From contig NZ_JACHOR010000006.1 of NCBI RefSeq assembly GCF_014199945.1, positions 208,603 through 272,602 of the forward strand: a stretch of DNA of 64,000 nucleotides, given 5' to 3'. Shown in pieces: positions 34,065 through 43,219 of this stretch. A model generated the notes under the pieces. The model saw nothing but the letters and a program-made list of their open reading frames with translations, was not told where the DNA came from and searched no databases. The translations under genes were made by a program, and so were the position numbers. How positions within the stretch are numbered: the stretch's first letter is position 1; every line of letters begins with the position of its first letter. This DNA is from Brevundimonas variabilis. Its GTDB lineage: Bacteria > Pseudomonadota > Alphaproteobacteria > Caulobacterales > Caulobacteraceae.

Positions 34065-35390
34065 ATGAGCATCATGACGCAAGACGAGGCGAAAACGATC
34101 CTCGACAAGGTGGTTGCGCTGTCGACCGCGGATCAGTGCACGGCACGGCTGGGCGGATCGATCGAAGGCAATATCCGCTTCGCCCTCAACAATGTCTCGA
34201 CCAGCGGTGTCGTCAGCGACACCGGCCTTGTTGTCGAGGTCGCCTTCGGCAAGCGGGTCGGTACGGCCACGATCAACGAGTTCTCGGACGCCGCCCTCGC
34301 GCGGGTCGTCAAGCGTGCCGAGGATCTGGCCAAACTGGCACCCGAGAACCCCGAGTTCATGCCGGCGGTCGACAAGCAGACCTATCGTCCCAGCAACACC
34401 TTCGTCGAGGCGACCGCCGCCATCACGCCGGGTCAACGGGCCGAGATTGCGCGGGCCTCGATCGAGCCCTGCAAGGCCCAGAACCTGATCGCGGCAGGGT
34501 TCCTGACCGACAACCAGAGCTTCGCGGCCTTCGCCAACTCGAACGGCAATTTCGGTTACCAGCGTGCGACCGACATGGACTACACCTGCACCGTACGCAC
34601 CGAGGACGGCCAGGGCTCGGGCTGGGTCGGCCGCAGCCTCCAGGACGTCAGCGACTTCAACGCTGCCAGCGACGTCAACATCGCCATGCGCAAAGCCGCA
34701 GCCTCGGTCGAGGCACAGGCGCTGGAGCCGGGGAAATACACGGTCATCCTCGAACCTGCCGCGGCCGCAGGCCTGATCTCCTTCATGGGCGGCTTCTTCG
34801 GAGCCCGTCAGGCCGACGAGGGGCGAAGCTTCCTGTCCAAGGCGGGAGGCGGCAACAAGATCGGCGAGCAGGTCTATGATCCGCGCGTCAACCTGTATGC
34901 CGATCCCTGGGATCCGGATGTGCCCGTTCTGCCATGGGACGGTGACGGCCTGCCCCGCGAGCGCATGGCCCTGGTCGAGAATGGCCGGATCGCCAACCTC
35001 AACTATTCCCGTTTCTGGGCCCAGAAGCAGGGCAAGACGGCCATGGGCCAGCCCGGCAACCTGATCATGGGCGGTGGCACCAAATCGACTTCCGATCTGG
35101 TACGTGAAACCGAGCGGGGCATTCTGGTGACCCGCACCTGGTATATCCGGATGGTGGACCCTCAGACGGTGCTGCTGACCGGCCTGACCCGGGACGGCAC
35201 CTTCTACATCGAGAACGGCCAACTGAAGTATCCGTTGAAGAATTTCCGCTTCAACGAGTCGCCCGTGATCATGCTGAACAACATCGACGAACTGGGCCGG
35301 CCTGTCAGGGTGGGCGATGGACTACCGATGATGATCCCGCCGATGCGCCTGCGCGACTTCACCTTCACGTCGCTCTCAGACGCTGTCTGA
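34065..35390 (+). CDS. TldE/PmbA-like protein, partner of the TldD homologue
   Basis: The ATG at 34065 (GGGGA upstream) gives 441 residues. The protein has TldE/PmbA features (SNGNFGYQRATDMDYTCTVRT, YTVILEPAAAAGLISFMGGFF, PGNLIMGGGTKSTSDLVRETERG) and no HExxxH, as expected for the non-catalytic TldE subunit. No signal peptide is visible, in contrast to its partner. The adjacency and matching families suggest a heterodimer. If both are to meet, either the TldE is carried out with TldD through the Tat system or the TldD signal is not cleaved. Confidence 0.86.
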   Translation: MSIMTQDEAKTILDKVVALSTADQCTARLGGSIEGNIRFALNNVSTSGVVSDTGLVVEVAFGKRVGTATINEFSDAALARVVKRAEDLAKLAPENPEFMPAVDKQTYRPSNTFVEATAAITPGQRAEIARASIEPCKAQNLIAAGFLTDNQSFAAFANSNGNFGYQRATDMDYTCTVRTEDGQGSGWVGRSLQDVSDFNAASDVNIAMRKAAASVEAQALEPGKYTVILEPAAAAGLISFMGGFFGARQADEGRSFLSKAGGGNKIGEQVYDPRVNLYADPWDPDVPVLPWDGDGLPRERMALVENGRIANLNYSRFWAQKQGKTAMGQPGNLIMGGGTKSTSDLVRETERGILVTRTWYIRMVDPQTVLLTGLTRDGTFYIENGQLKYPLKNFRFNESPVIMLNNIDELGRPVRVGDGLPMMIPPMRLRDFTFTSLSDAV

Positions 35391-35401
35391 CCGGAGGGCG
35401 C

Positions 35402-36121
35402 GTGTCGAATGTCCGTTTGACACGCGCCGACTGCCTGCGGCTGCTGACCGGAAGTGCGGCCGGGCTGCTGACCGGTGCCTTCTCGCCACCGGCGGCGGCC
35501 AGGCCCGCCTTCGATTTCTGGTTCACACGATTGCGCTATGACTCCGGCGACTGGGACGTCGACCAGAGGATGCCGGCCAATATCCTGACGTCGCTCGTCG
35601 ACTACACGAACCTGCGCGTCGATCCGGAAGAGCGGGTGGTCCGGCTTGACGATCCCGCCATGCTGACCGCGCCCTTCTGCTATCTGGCCGGACACAAGCT
35701 TGTGGAGTTCAGCAGCGCGGAAGCTGCCAATTTCGAGCGTTATGTCCGGAACGGCGGCTTCGTGTTTGTCGACGACTGCAACCACGACATCGATGGTCTG
35801 TTTGCCCGGTCCTTCGAACGGCAGATGACCGCCATCTTCGGAGCCACTGCGCTGAAGAAACTGCCGAACACACACCCGATCTACCGCAGCTTCTTCGCTT
35901 TCGACGGCCCGCCCGCAACCAGCTTCGAGCTGAATGGCTGGGGCGATGATCTGGTCCATGATTATCTGAAGGGGATCGAGATCAATGGCCGGCTGGGTGT
36001 GCTCTACAGCAACAAGGATTACGGTTGCGAGTGGGACTATGACTGGCGGAACAAGCGCTTCCTGGCTCAGGACAACACCCGATTCGCCGTGAACATCGTG
36101 ATCTACGCCCTGACAGCCTGA
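35402..36121 (+). CDS. DUF4159 domain protein, exported
   Basis: A GTG preceded by GGAGGG starts a 239-residue protein with an N-terminal signal (LTRADCLRLLTGSAAGLLTG...AAARPAF). The rest is a DUF4159 domain: FWFTRLRYDSGDWDVDQRMP, GGFVFVDDCNHDIDGLFARSF, LPNTHPIYRSFFAFDGPP and a DYGCEWDYDW block near the C-terminus. The domain resembles a class I glutamine-amidotransferase-like fold. In rhizobia and relatives DUF4159 is usually fused to a BatA-like membrane protein; here it is separate. The function is unknown. Its stop overlaps the moxR start by 1 nt. Confidence 0.85.
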   Translation: MSNVRLTRADCLRLLTGSAAGLLTGAFSPPAAARPAFDFWFTRLRYDSGDWDVDQRMPANILTSLVDYTNLRVDPEERVVRLDDPAMLTAPFCYLAGHKLVEFSSAEAANFERYVRNGGFVFVDDCNHDIDGLFARSFERQMTAIFGATALKKLPNTHPIYRSFFAFDGPPATSFELNGWGDDLVHDYLKGIEINGRLGVLYSNKDYGCEWDYDWRNKRFLAQDNTRFAVNIVIYALTA

Positions 36122-37137
36122 TGGCCGGAACCCAGATGACCTCAACGCCCACAGAAGCCGACATCGCCGCCCGACTGGATCAACTCGGCCAGCTGCGTGG
36201 CGCGATCGGCCAGGCCATCGTCGGCCAGGACGCCGTCGTCGAACAGTTGCTGGTCGGGCTGCTGGCGGGCGGACATTGCCTGATCGAGGGCGTCCCGGGT
36301 CTGGGCAAGACACTGCTGGTCCGGACCCTTGGCCAGGCGCTGTCCCTCGACTTCCGGCGGGTGCAGTTCACACCGGACCTGATGCCCAGCGACATTCTCG
36401 GGACCGAGGTTCTGGAAGAGGATCACGGCACCGGCCACCGTCATTTCCGGTTCCAGCCTGGTCCAGTCTTCACCAACCTGTTTCTGGCCGATGAGCTGAA
36501 CCGCACGCCGCCCAAGACCCAGGCCGCCCTGCTGGAAGCCATGCAGGAGCACACGGTCAGCTATGCGGGTGTGACCCACAGCCTGGCTGAGCCCTTCTTC
36601 GTCCTCGCGACCCAGAATCCGCTGGAGCAGGCCGGGACCTACCCCCTGCCAGAGGCCCAGCTGGATCGCTTCCTGCTGAACATCCGCGTCGGCTATCCGA
36701 CCGCCGCCGAAGAGCGCGAAATCCTGGTCCAGACCACCGGCGGGACGACCGCTGCCGTGCCGCAGGTCATGACGGGGCCAGACATCGTCGCGCTTCAGGC
36801 CTGGGTCCGGCAGGTTCACGTCGGCGCTGGCCTGCTGTCCTGGATCACCGCCCTCGTCCGGTCCAGCCGTCCCGGACCCGAGGCCCCGGCCGCCGTGCGA
36901 GACTATGTCCGCTGGGGTGCCGGGCCGCGCGCAGGACAGGCGCTGGTTCTGGCGGCCAAGGCACGCGCTCTCCTGCACGGTCGGCTGGCTGCGACGCGCG
37001 AGGACGTTGCGGCGCTTGCAGCCCCCGTCATGCGCCATCGCCTGCTCCTGTCCTTCGCCGCCGAGGCCGAGCGCAAGACGACCGACGACGTCGTGGCGGC
37101 CCTGCTCTCGGCCCTGCCCGCCCCCGGGCCCGACTGA
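36121..37137 (+). CDS. MoxR-family AAA+ ATPase
   Basis: This 338-residue cytoplasmic ATPase has Walker A GVPGLGKT at 57-64, Walker B FLADELNRTPPKTQAALLEAM near 122, sensor 1 VLATQNPLEQAGTYPLPEAQLDRF near 163, and a C-terminal lid domain. MoxR ATPases act as chaperones that activate VWA/DUF58-containing partners or help assemble enzyme complexes. The next gene is a DUF58 protein, the usual partner. Confidence 0.94.
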   Translation: MAGTQMTSTPTEADIAARLDQLGQLRGAIGQAIVGQDAVVEQLLVGLLAGGHCLIEGVPGLGKTLLVRTLGQALSLDFRRVQFTPDLMPSDILGTEVLEEDHGTGHRHFRFQPGPVFTNLFLADELNRTPPKTQAALLEAMQEHTVSYAGVTHSLAEPFFVLATQNPLEQAGTYPLPEAQLDRFLLNIRVGYPTAAEEREILVQTTGGTTAAVPQVMTGPDIVALQAWVRQVHVGAGLLSWITALVRSSRPGPEAPAAVRDYVRWGAGPRAGQALVLAAKARALLHGRLAATREDVAALAAPVMRHRLLLSFAAEAERKTTDDVVAALLSALPAPGPD

Positions 37138-37144
37138 GCAAGGC

Positions 37145-38032
37145 ATGTCGCCGCTCGAGCTTTCTCCGGACCTGCGCAGCCGCCTGCGCCGCCTGTCGAT
37201 CGTCCCGCGTCGGCCAGCGGCCCTCGCCAGCGCCGGCATGCACGACAGTCGCAACCGCGGGGGCGGGCTCGAGTTCGCCCAGTACCGGGCCTATGAGCGG
37301 GGCGACGATCTGCGCCAGATTGACTGGAAACTCTACGCGCGTTCAGACCGGTTCTTCGTCCGCGATGCGGAGCGCGAGAGTCCTGTCGCGATCTGGATCG
37401 TGCTGGATGCCAGCGCCTCCATGGCCCAGGCCGACCTTGCCACCCCGGATTGGTCTCGCTTCGATTCGGCGCGGCATATGACAGCCAGCCTGGTCGAGGT
37501 CGCGCTTCATCAGGGCGATCGCTTTGGTCTCATCGTCGAAGCGGCACAGGGACCCATAGTCCTTGCCCCCGGGTCCGGTGCTCGCCACCGCGACCGACTT
37601 CTGCTGACCCTCGCTCCCCTCAAGCCCGCTGGCGTGGCGCAGTGGGAGCGGGACATCGCGATCTTCGGCGAACGAATCGGGCCGAGCGACCTGATCTTCT
37701 TCATCACCGACGGGTTTGATGAGCCCTGTATCGCCGCAGCGGAGCGACTGGCCGCGACCGGTCGTGACGTCTCCATGATCCAGGTGCTGACCGCCGATGA
37801 ACGCGATTTTCCGTTCGCAACGGGCTATCGTTTCCACGACCCGGAGAGCGGTGCGGCACTGGTGGGCGACGGCCCCGCACTGCGCCAGGACTTCCTGACG
37901 CGCTTTGCCAAAGCCCGGACGGAACTCGAAAGCCGGCTGACTGGACGAGGGATCCGGCTGGTCAGTCATTTCGTAGACGAGAGCCCGGACCAGCCGATCC
38001 GGGCCCTGTCCAGGGAAACGACGCGGCCATGA
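37145..38032 (+). CDS. DUF58 domain protein (VWA-like MoxR partner)
   Basis: The ATG at 37145 (CAAGG just upstream) gives 295 residues. DUF58 hallmarks are LEFAQYRAYERGDDLRQIDWKLYARSDRFFVRDAERE (about 45-80, seen as two adjacent blocks). A VWA-like fold follows with VLDASASM, a metal-site (MIDAS)-like motif near residue 90, and FFITDGFDEP near 185. It probably works with the MoxR ATPase encoded just upstream. It overlaps the next gene by 4 nt. Confidence 0.92.
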   Translation: MSPLELSPDLRSRLRRLSIVPRRPAALASAGMHDSRNRGGGLEFAQYRAYERGDDLRQIDWKLYARSDRFFVRDAERESPVAIWIVLDASASMAQADLATPDWSRFDSARHMTASLVEVALHQGDRFGLIVEAAQGPIVLAPGSGARHRDRLLLTLAPLKPAGVAQWERDIAIFGERIGPSDLIFFITDGFDEPCIAAAERLAATGRDVSMIQVLTADERDFPFATGYRFHDPESGAALVGDGPALRQDFLTRFAKARTELESRLTGRGIRLVSHFVDESPDQPIRALSRETTRP

Positions 38033-39183
38033 ACGCGGCCCTGCTCCTTCCTGCTGCGCTGGCCGCGCTGGCCGCCCTGCTGATCCCTCTGGTCATCCAC
38101 ATTGCGCGCCGCACCGAGAGCCGCACGGTGGATTTCGCTGCCCTTCGCTGGCTTGAGGCCAGACCCAAGCCCCGCCAGCGGCCCCGCATCGACGAGCGGC
38201 TGCTTCTGGCCCTCCGGCTGCTGCTGCTGGCGGCGTTGGCACTCTGGCTTGCGCGTCCCGTCATCCTGGGTGCTGCGGACGATCGAAAGGTTGTCGCGGT
38301 TGCGCCCGGCGTTTCCTCCGGCATCAAGGAGTCGCTGGCCGGCGCAGGCGATCGCGTTGTCTGGCTGACTCCGGGTTTTCCCCGCTTTGACGGATCGCCC
38401 CCTGCCAGCACCAGCGGCACCGTAAGCCTGATCCGGCAACTGGATGCCGAGCTGCCCCCGGCGACGCCGCTGACGCTCGTCGTTCCCGAGATTCTCGAAG
38501 GTGCCGATGCCCAGCGGCCCATTCTGTCCCGCAAGGTCGAATGGGTGGTCACGGACTCGACCCTGGCAGCGCAGCGGCCATCGGCCCGCCCCGTGCCAGT
38601 GCTCGTCGTCCGTCACGCACCTGGAGTGACCGATCCCGTACGCTACTTCCGCGCTGCGGCAACGGCCTGGGCCGCCCCGGGAACCGGGCCTCGTTTCCAG
38701 GCTGCACCTGCTGCGGTACCTCTGGACAGGGGCACGGTTGCTCTGGTCTGGACGGCTCCGGGAGCCTTGCCCGAACCCGTGGTGAACTGGATCGAGGACG
38801 GTGGAACTGCGCTTCTGTCGATGGACACCCGGCTTCCGATCGAGGGCCATGCGACCGTGGCCTGGCGCGATGCGATCGGTCTACCGCTGGCCACCGCCGA
38901 GACCGCCGGCCGGGGTCGCGTGATCCGTCTGACCCGACCCCTGGAGCCGTCTGCCCTGCCTGAGTTGCTGGAGGCGGACTTCCCCGACACTCTTCTCGGC
39001 CTTCTAACCCCGTCCCCGGCCCCGTCCCGTGTGGCCGCTGCAGCTCATGCGCCGCTGGAAGGGGCCAGCCCGTACGACCAGCCGCCCTTCGATCTTCGAC
39101 CCTGGCTGGCCCTCGTGATCGCCCTGCTGTTCGGTGCCGAGCGGTGGATGGCAACGCGATCCGCGCGGGCCGTTGCACCATGA
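38029..39183 (+). CDS. BatA-like membrane protein (aerotolerance N-terminal domain)
   Basis: This 384-residue protein has two N-terminal membrane segments around a short basic loop (LIPLVIHIARRTESRTVDF, RIDERLLLALRLLLLAALALW), typical of the BatA N-terminal domain. A periplasmic or soluble region follows, then a C-terminal membrane segment (PWLALVIALLFGAERWM). The DUF4159 part often fused to this protein is encoded separately four genes upstream. The role is unknown. It overlaps both neighbours by 4 nt. Confidence 0.85.
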   Translation: MNAALLLPAALAALAALLIPLVIHIARRTESRTVDFAALRWLEARPKPRQRPRIDERLLLALRLLLLAALALWLARPVILGAADDRKVVAVAPGVSSGIKESLAGAGDRVVWLTPGFPRFDGSPPASTSGTVSLIRQLDAELPPATPLTLVVPEILEGADAQRPILSRKVEWVVTDSTLAAQRPSARPVPVLVVRHAPGVTDPVRYFRAAATAWAAPGTGPRFQAAPAAVPLDRGTVALVWTAPGALPEPVVNWIEDGGTALLSMDTRLPIEGHATVAWRDAIGLPLATAETAGRGRVIRLTRPLEPSALPELLEADFPDTLLGLLTPSPAPSRVAAAAHAPLEGASPYDQPPFDLRPWLALVIALLFGAERWMATRSARAVAP

Positions 39184-41342
39184 CCGCCGCACCGATCCTG
39201 CGTGCGCGACAGATGGCAGCCCGGCGACGCGCCGGTCTGGATGCCCTCGCAATCGGCCTGCCTGTCACTCTGCTGCTGGCCGTTCTCGGCTGGCGGCTGT
39301 TCGACCTGGCCGGTCTGGCGGGCGGTGTCCTTGTCGGCAGTGCCGGTCTCGCCGCCTTTGCCTTCTCCCGCATCCGGCCGCTCGACCGGGACTGGCTGAT
39401 CCGGCAGCTGGACGCCCGGCTGCCTCAGTTCGAGGACAGCAGCGCGCTGCTGTTCCAGGATTCAGGGCAGGCCAGCGGCCTTGCGGCCCTCCAGCGCAAC
39501 CGGCTCCTGTCACGCCTCCCCCAGGCTGCGTCGATCGACCTCGCGCCAGACTGGTCCAGAAGAGCCATCACCGTGATGTGGGCCGCCGGTGCCGCGCTGA
39601 TCGTCGCGATACTTGTCGTCCCGGCTACCGATCGGGCTCCGGGTCCGCTTGCCAGCACGGACTCGAAGGCTGTCGCAGGTCCGCCCCGGATCACCGGCGC
39701 GCGTCTCAGAATCACGCCTCCCGCCTATACCGGTCTGCCCGTGCGGGAGCAGTTGACCCTCGACGCGCGCGTGCCTCAGGGTTCCCGAATCGAATGGACA
39801 GTGGCTCTGGACCCCGCACCTGTCTCGGCCGCCCTGACCTTTCCTGACAGTGTGCCCGTTGCGCTCCAACGGAAGGCCTCTAGCTGGGCCGCCGGTCGGA
39901 CGATCGACGCGCCGATGCTCTACCGGATCGAAGCGCCCGGCCTTGCCCGTCAGCGGCTGAGCCGGATCGATGTCGTCGCCGACGCGCCGCCCGAGGTCCG
40001 ACCCGAAGGAACGGTCGGCCAGCTTGTCATGGTCCGCCCCGGCCAGACCCGCTGGACCCCGGCTTTCGAGGCAACCGATGACTATGGGGTCCAGTCTGCC
40101 GCGCTTCTTCGCATCACCGTGACCCAGGGTGACGGGGAGAACATTACTGTCATCCAAAGAACCTCGACCCTGACCGGCAGCGGCCCGGCCCGCGCGCGGC
40201 TTTTCTCGACCTCACTCGATCTGGCGAGGGAGGGCATGGCTCCGGGCAGCGACCTGATCGTCCAGCTGGTTGTCAGCGACAATCGCGCACCGGAACGCCA
40301 GACCGTGGAGGGCCCCAGTATCATCCTGCGCTGGCCCTCCGATCTGGCGCTGGCGGACGGGCTCGATGGCCTGGCTCAGCCCGTCATGCCCGCCTATTTC
40401 CGCAGCCAGCGACAGATCATCATCGATACCGAAGCGCTGGTCGCCCAGCGACGCCGCCTCCCAGCCGATCAGTTCGTGGACCGCTCCAACGCCATCGGCG
40501 AGGATCAGGCCCAGCTACGCCTGCGCTATGGCCAGTTCATGGGCGAGGAGGCCGAAGGCGGTGGCGGTGGCGGCCTTGCGCTTCCGACCAACGACGAACC
40601 GGCGCGGCCCGCACTGCCGACAAATGACGCCGAGCCCGCCCCTCGCCGCCCGGCTCCCGTCGAGGACCATTCGGGTCACGGCCATGCCGAGGGGGAACAC
40701 CCCGTCGAGCCCGGCTCACCGGAGGCCGTCCTCGCCCAGTACGGCCATGCCCACGACACGGGTGAGTCCGCCACCCTCTTTGACCCCGGCACACGGTCGA
40801 CACTGGCCCAGGCCCTCGATGCCATGTGGAGTTCGGAACGTGCGCTGCGTCAGGGTCGGCCGGAGGATGCCCTGCCCTTCGCCAACCGTGCCCTTGAACT
40901 GCTGAAGGACGCCCAACAGGCGACACGGATTTTCCTGCCGCGCATCGGATCCAGGCTCCCGCCGATCGACCTGTCCCGACGGCTGAGCGGAGATCGGGAA
41001 GGCATTGTGGCCGACCGGTTGATCCGTCCGACACCGCCACCCGTGGATACCGTACCAGTCCGAGCATGGCGCGCGCTGGAAGAACGTCCGGGGTCCCGGC
41101 AAGGCGCTCCGCTGCCCCTCTCGGAGCTTGAGCGCTGGGTTGCCAGCAATCGTGGTCGTCTGTCGGATGCCCTCGCGCTGACGGCAGCGATCGATACCGT
41201 TCGCAATGAGCCCGGTTGTCTCCCATGCCGCCGACGCCTGCGCGCACTTCTGTGGACAGCACTCGAACAGCCGACAGCCAGGGTGCAGCGTCGCGACGCA
41301 CTCAATGAACGCGGTCGCCGCTATCTGGACGCGCTGGAATGA
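39180..41342 (+). CDS. DUF4175-type large membrane-anchored protein
   Basis: Starting at the ATG overlapping the previous stop gives 720 residues. Two membrane segments lie at about 25-65, and a third hydrophobic stretch near 140. A long extracytoplasmic region with Ig-like features follows (TPPAYTGLPVREQLTLDARVPQG, FEATDDYGVQSA). DQFVDRSNAIGEDQAQLRLRYGQFM is typical of the DUF4175 family, and a His/Glu-rich segment (HSGHGHAEGEH) could bind metal. The C-terminal part is helical. The function is not known; co-conservation with MoxR/DUF58/BatA genes is the main clue. Confidence 0.75.
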   Translation: MTAAPILRARQMAARRRAGLDALAIGLPVTLLLAVLGWRLFDLAGLAGGVLVGSAGLAAFAFSRIRPLDRDWLIRQLDARLPQFEDSSALLFQDSGQASGLAALQRNRLLSRLPQAASIDLAPDWSRRAITVMWAAGAALIVAILVVPATDRAPGPLASTDSKAVAGPPRITGARLRITPPAYTGLPVREQLTLDARVPQGSRIEWTVALDPAPVSAALTFPDSVPVALQRKASSWAAGRTIDAPMLYRIEAPGLARQRLSRIDVVADAPPEVRPEGTVGQLVMVRPGQTRWTPAFEATDDYGVQSAALLRITVTQGDGENITVIQRTSTLTGSGPARARLFSTSLDLAREGMAPGSDLIVQLVVSDNRAPERQTVEGPSIILRWPSDLALADGLDGLAQPVMPAYFRSQRQIIIDTEALVAQRRRLPADQFVDRSNAIGEDQAQLRLRYGQFMGEEAEGGGGGGLALPTNDEPARPALPTNDAEPAPRRPAPVEDHSGHGHAEGEHPVEPGSPEAVLAQYGHAHDTGESATLFDPGTRSTLAQALDAMWSSERALRQGRPEDALPFANRALELLKDAQQATRIFLPRIGSRLPPIDLSRRLSGDREGIVADRLIRPTPPPVDTVPVRAWRALEERPGSRQGAPLPLSELERWVASNRGRLSDALALTAAIDTVRNEPGCLPCRRRLRALLWTALEQPTARVQRRDALNERGRRYLDALE

Positions 41343-43135
41343 TTGGCGACGGTTTCGATCCCCGCCCGTGGACCCTGGTTCTCATTGGCCTTGGCGTCCT
41401 GCTGGGCATCGTTCGGCTGCTGCTCTGGCAGAGATCTGCACCGGTCGCAGAGCGGTCGCCTCCCGTGCGCCTCGCGCTGCTTGGCGGTCTTCAAATGGCA
41501 TCAGGCCTGTTGCTGTTCCTGTGCCTCTTCCCGCCCAGCGACACGGTGCGAGCCGGAGCCCTGTTTGTCGCTACGGAGGCCACACAACAGCCCTCTGATC
41601 TGCAGCCCGGCGACATCCTCGTGGCCCTGCCCGAAGCGGGAGCGATTGAAGGCGCAGTGCGCGTTCCCGATCTGGCAACCGCGCTTCGTCAGTTCCCCGA
41701 TGCCTCGGGAATCAGGATCCTTGGCCAAGGTCTGCCCCCACGAGATCAGGGCATCGCGCCAAAGGACCTTGTCTATGATCCGCCTGCCGCACCGCGCGGC
41801 CTGATCGAGGTCGCGCTGCCAGATCGGGTCGCAGCCGGGGCGAGTTTTTCCGTGGGAGGCCAGATCGGGTCGCTACCCCGCGGGTCGATAGAACTGGTTG
41901 ACCCGGCAGGGACTGTTGCCAGTCGCAGACCGGTGGCCGCCGGTACCCGCTTCATCGTCACCGGAACGGCGAGGACCCCGGAGCTTGCGCTGTTCACCCT
42001 GCGTCTCCGTGATGCCAGCGGCGGCACCGTGGAACAGATGACCGTGCCGGTTCAGACCCGAAATGAAGCTCCGCCTCGCGTTCGCGTGCTGGCCGGTGCC
42101 CCCGGCCCGGAGACCAAATTCCTGCGGCGGTGGGCAGGTGAAGCCGGCATCGACCTTGGGCTGGATATCGATGTCGGTGCTGGCGTGCAGCTCGGGGATG
42201 GCCGGACTGCGATCACACGGGCCGCCCTTGCCGACATCGATCTGCTCGTGATTGACGATCGCCGCTGGGAAGGCCTTGGTGCGAGCGAGCGATCAATATT
42301 GACGGACGCCGTCTCCGAAGGTCTGGGCCTTCTGCTTCGCCCGACAGGAACCCTGTCGCCGACCAGTCGCAGGGAATGGGCGGCAATGGGCGCTCCGTTG
42401 ACCGGCGCAGGCGACAGCGTTGCGACCCGACTTGACCCGCCTTCAGCCGTCGGAGAACAGGCTGGCCGGAGCGACACCCGTACGCGTGACCCCGTTGTGG
42501 AACTGACGCGACGCGAACTGGCCGATCCCGGATCCGATGCCGTTTCGCTGCTGCGGAGTGCCGATGGCGTGGCCCTGGCCAGCTGGCGCTCGCGGGGACG
42601 CGGCCGCATCGGGGTGTGGACGATTACCGACAGCTACGCCCTTGTCCTCACCGGCGATGACGCACGCTATGCAGACCTCTGGAGCGACCTCTTCTCCACG
42701 CTTGCCCGGGCCAGTGGCGACAATCCTGCCAAAATCGAAGGGCTCGTACTCACGGGCCGCAGGACACAGGTCTGTCGGATCGAAGGGACCGCAACAATCC
42801 TTGCCCCCGATGGTACGCAGGGCGCTCTGCTGACTGATCCACAATCCGGGGATCAGGCCTGCGGGGCCTATTGGCCCGCCCTCGACGGATGGCATGTCGT
42901 TCGAGATGGGCAGGGTCGGGAAACACCCTTCTACGCCCAGTCCAGAACATCGGCTCCATCGCTCGCGATCTGGGCCGACCGGCAGGCCACCTTGGCCCTC
43001 ACCGGCGCAGTCGGCCCGGCGCGAGGGACCAGCAGGACCGGTTCACCGGGTTCGTCCTGGCCCTGGTTCGCCGGTTTGCTTGTCATCGCAGCCCTGCTCT
43101 GGTGGCTGGAGCGAAGGCGTCCTGCCAAGGCCTGA
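41339..43135 (+). CDS. Membrane protein with GATase-like domain, last gene of the MoxR cluster
   Basis: This 598-residue protein has two N-terminal membrane segments (about 12-30 and 45-65), a beta-rich middle, and a class I glutamine-amidotransferase-like region. That region (about 240-340) reads VRVLAGAPGPETKFLRRWAGE, then ADIDLLVIDDRRWEGL. A short C-terminal membrane segment is followed by a basic tail (WFAGLLVIAALLWWLERRR). No catalytic Cys-His pair of true amidotransferases is evident, so it is probably a binding or structural version. It ends the run of 4-nt overlaps begun by the DUF58 gene. I do not recognise a named family. Confidence 0.65.
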   Translation: MIGDGFDPRPWTLVLIGLGVLLGIVRLLLWQRSAPVAERSPPVRLALLGGLQMASGLLLFLCLFPPSDTVRAGALFVATEATQQPSDLQPGDILVALPEAGAIEGAVRVPDLATALRQFPDASGIRILGQGLPPRDQGIAPKDLVYDPPAAPRGLIEVALPDRVAAGASFSVGGQIGSLPRGSIELVDPAGTVASRRPVAAGTRFIVTGTARTPELALFTLRLRDASGGTVEQMTVPVQTRNEAPPRVRVLAGAPGPETKFLRRWAGEAGIDLGLDIDVGAGVQLGDGRTAITRAALADIDLLVIDDRRWEGLGASERSILTDAVSEGLGLLLRPTGTLSPTSRREWAAMGAPLTGAGDSVATRLDPPSAVGEQAGRSDTRTRDPVVELTRRELADPGSDAVSLLRSADGVALASWRSRGRGRIGVWTITDSYALVLTGDDARYADLWSDLFSTLARASGDNPAKIEGLVLTGRRTQVCRIEGTATILAPDGTQGALLTDPQSGDQACGAYWPALDGWHVVRDGQGRETPFYAQSRTSAPSLAIWADRQATLALTGAVGPARGTSRTGSPGSSWPWFAGLLVIAALLWWLERRRPAKA

Positions 43136-43219
43136 CTTCGATCCTGCTACACGTTAAGCCAAGCTTGACGGTTCCCACATACCATTGTCGTGTCAAACGA
43201 GTGCCGTGGAGGCTTCCGA

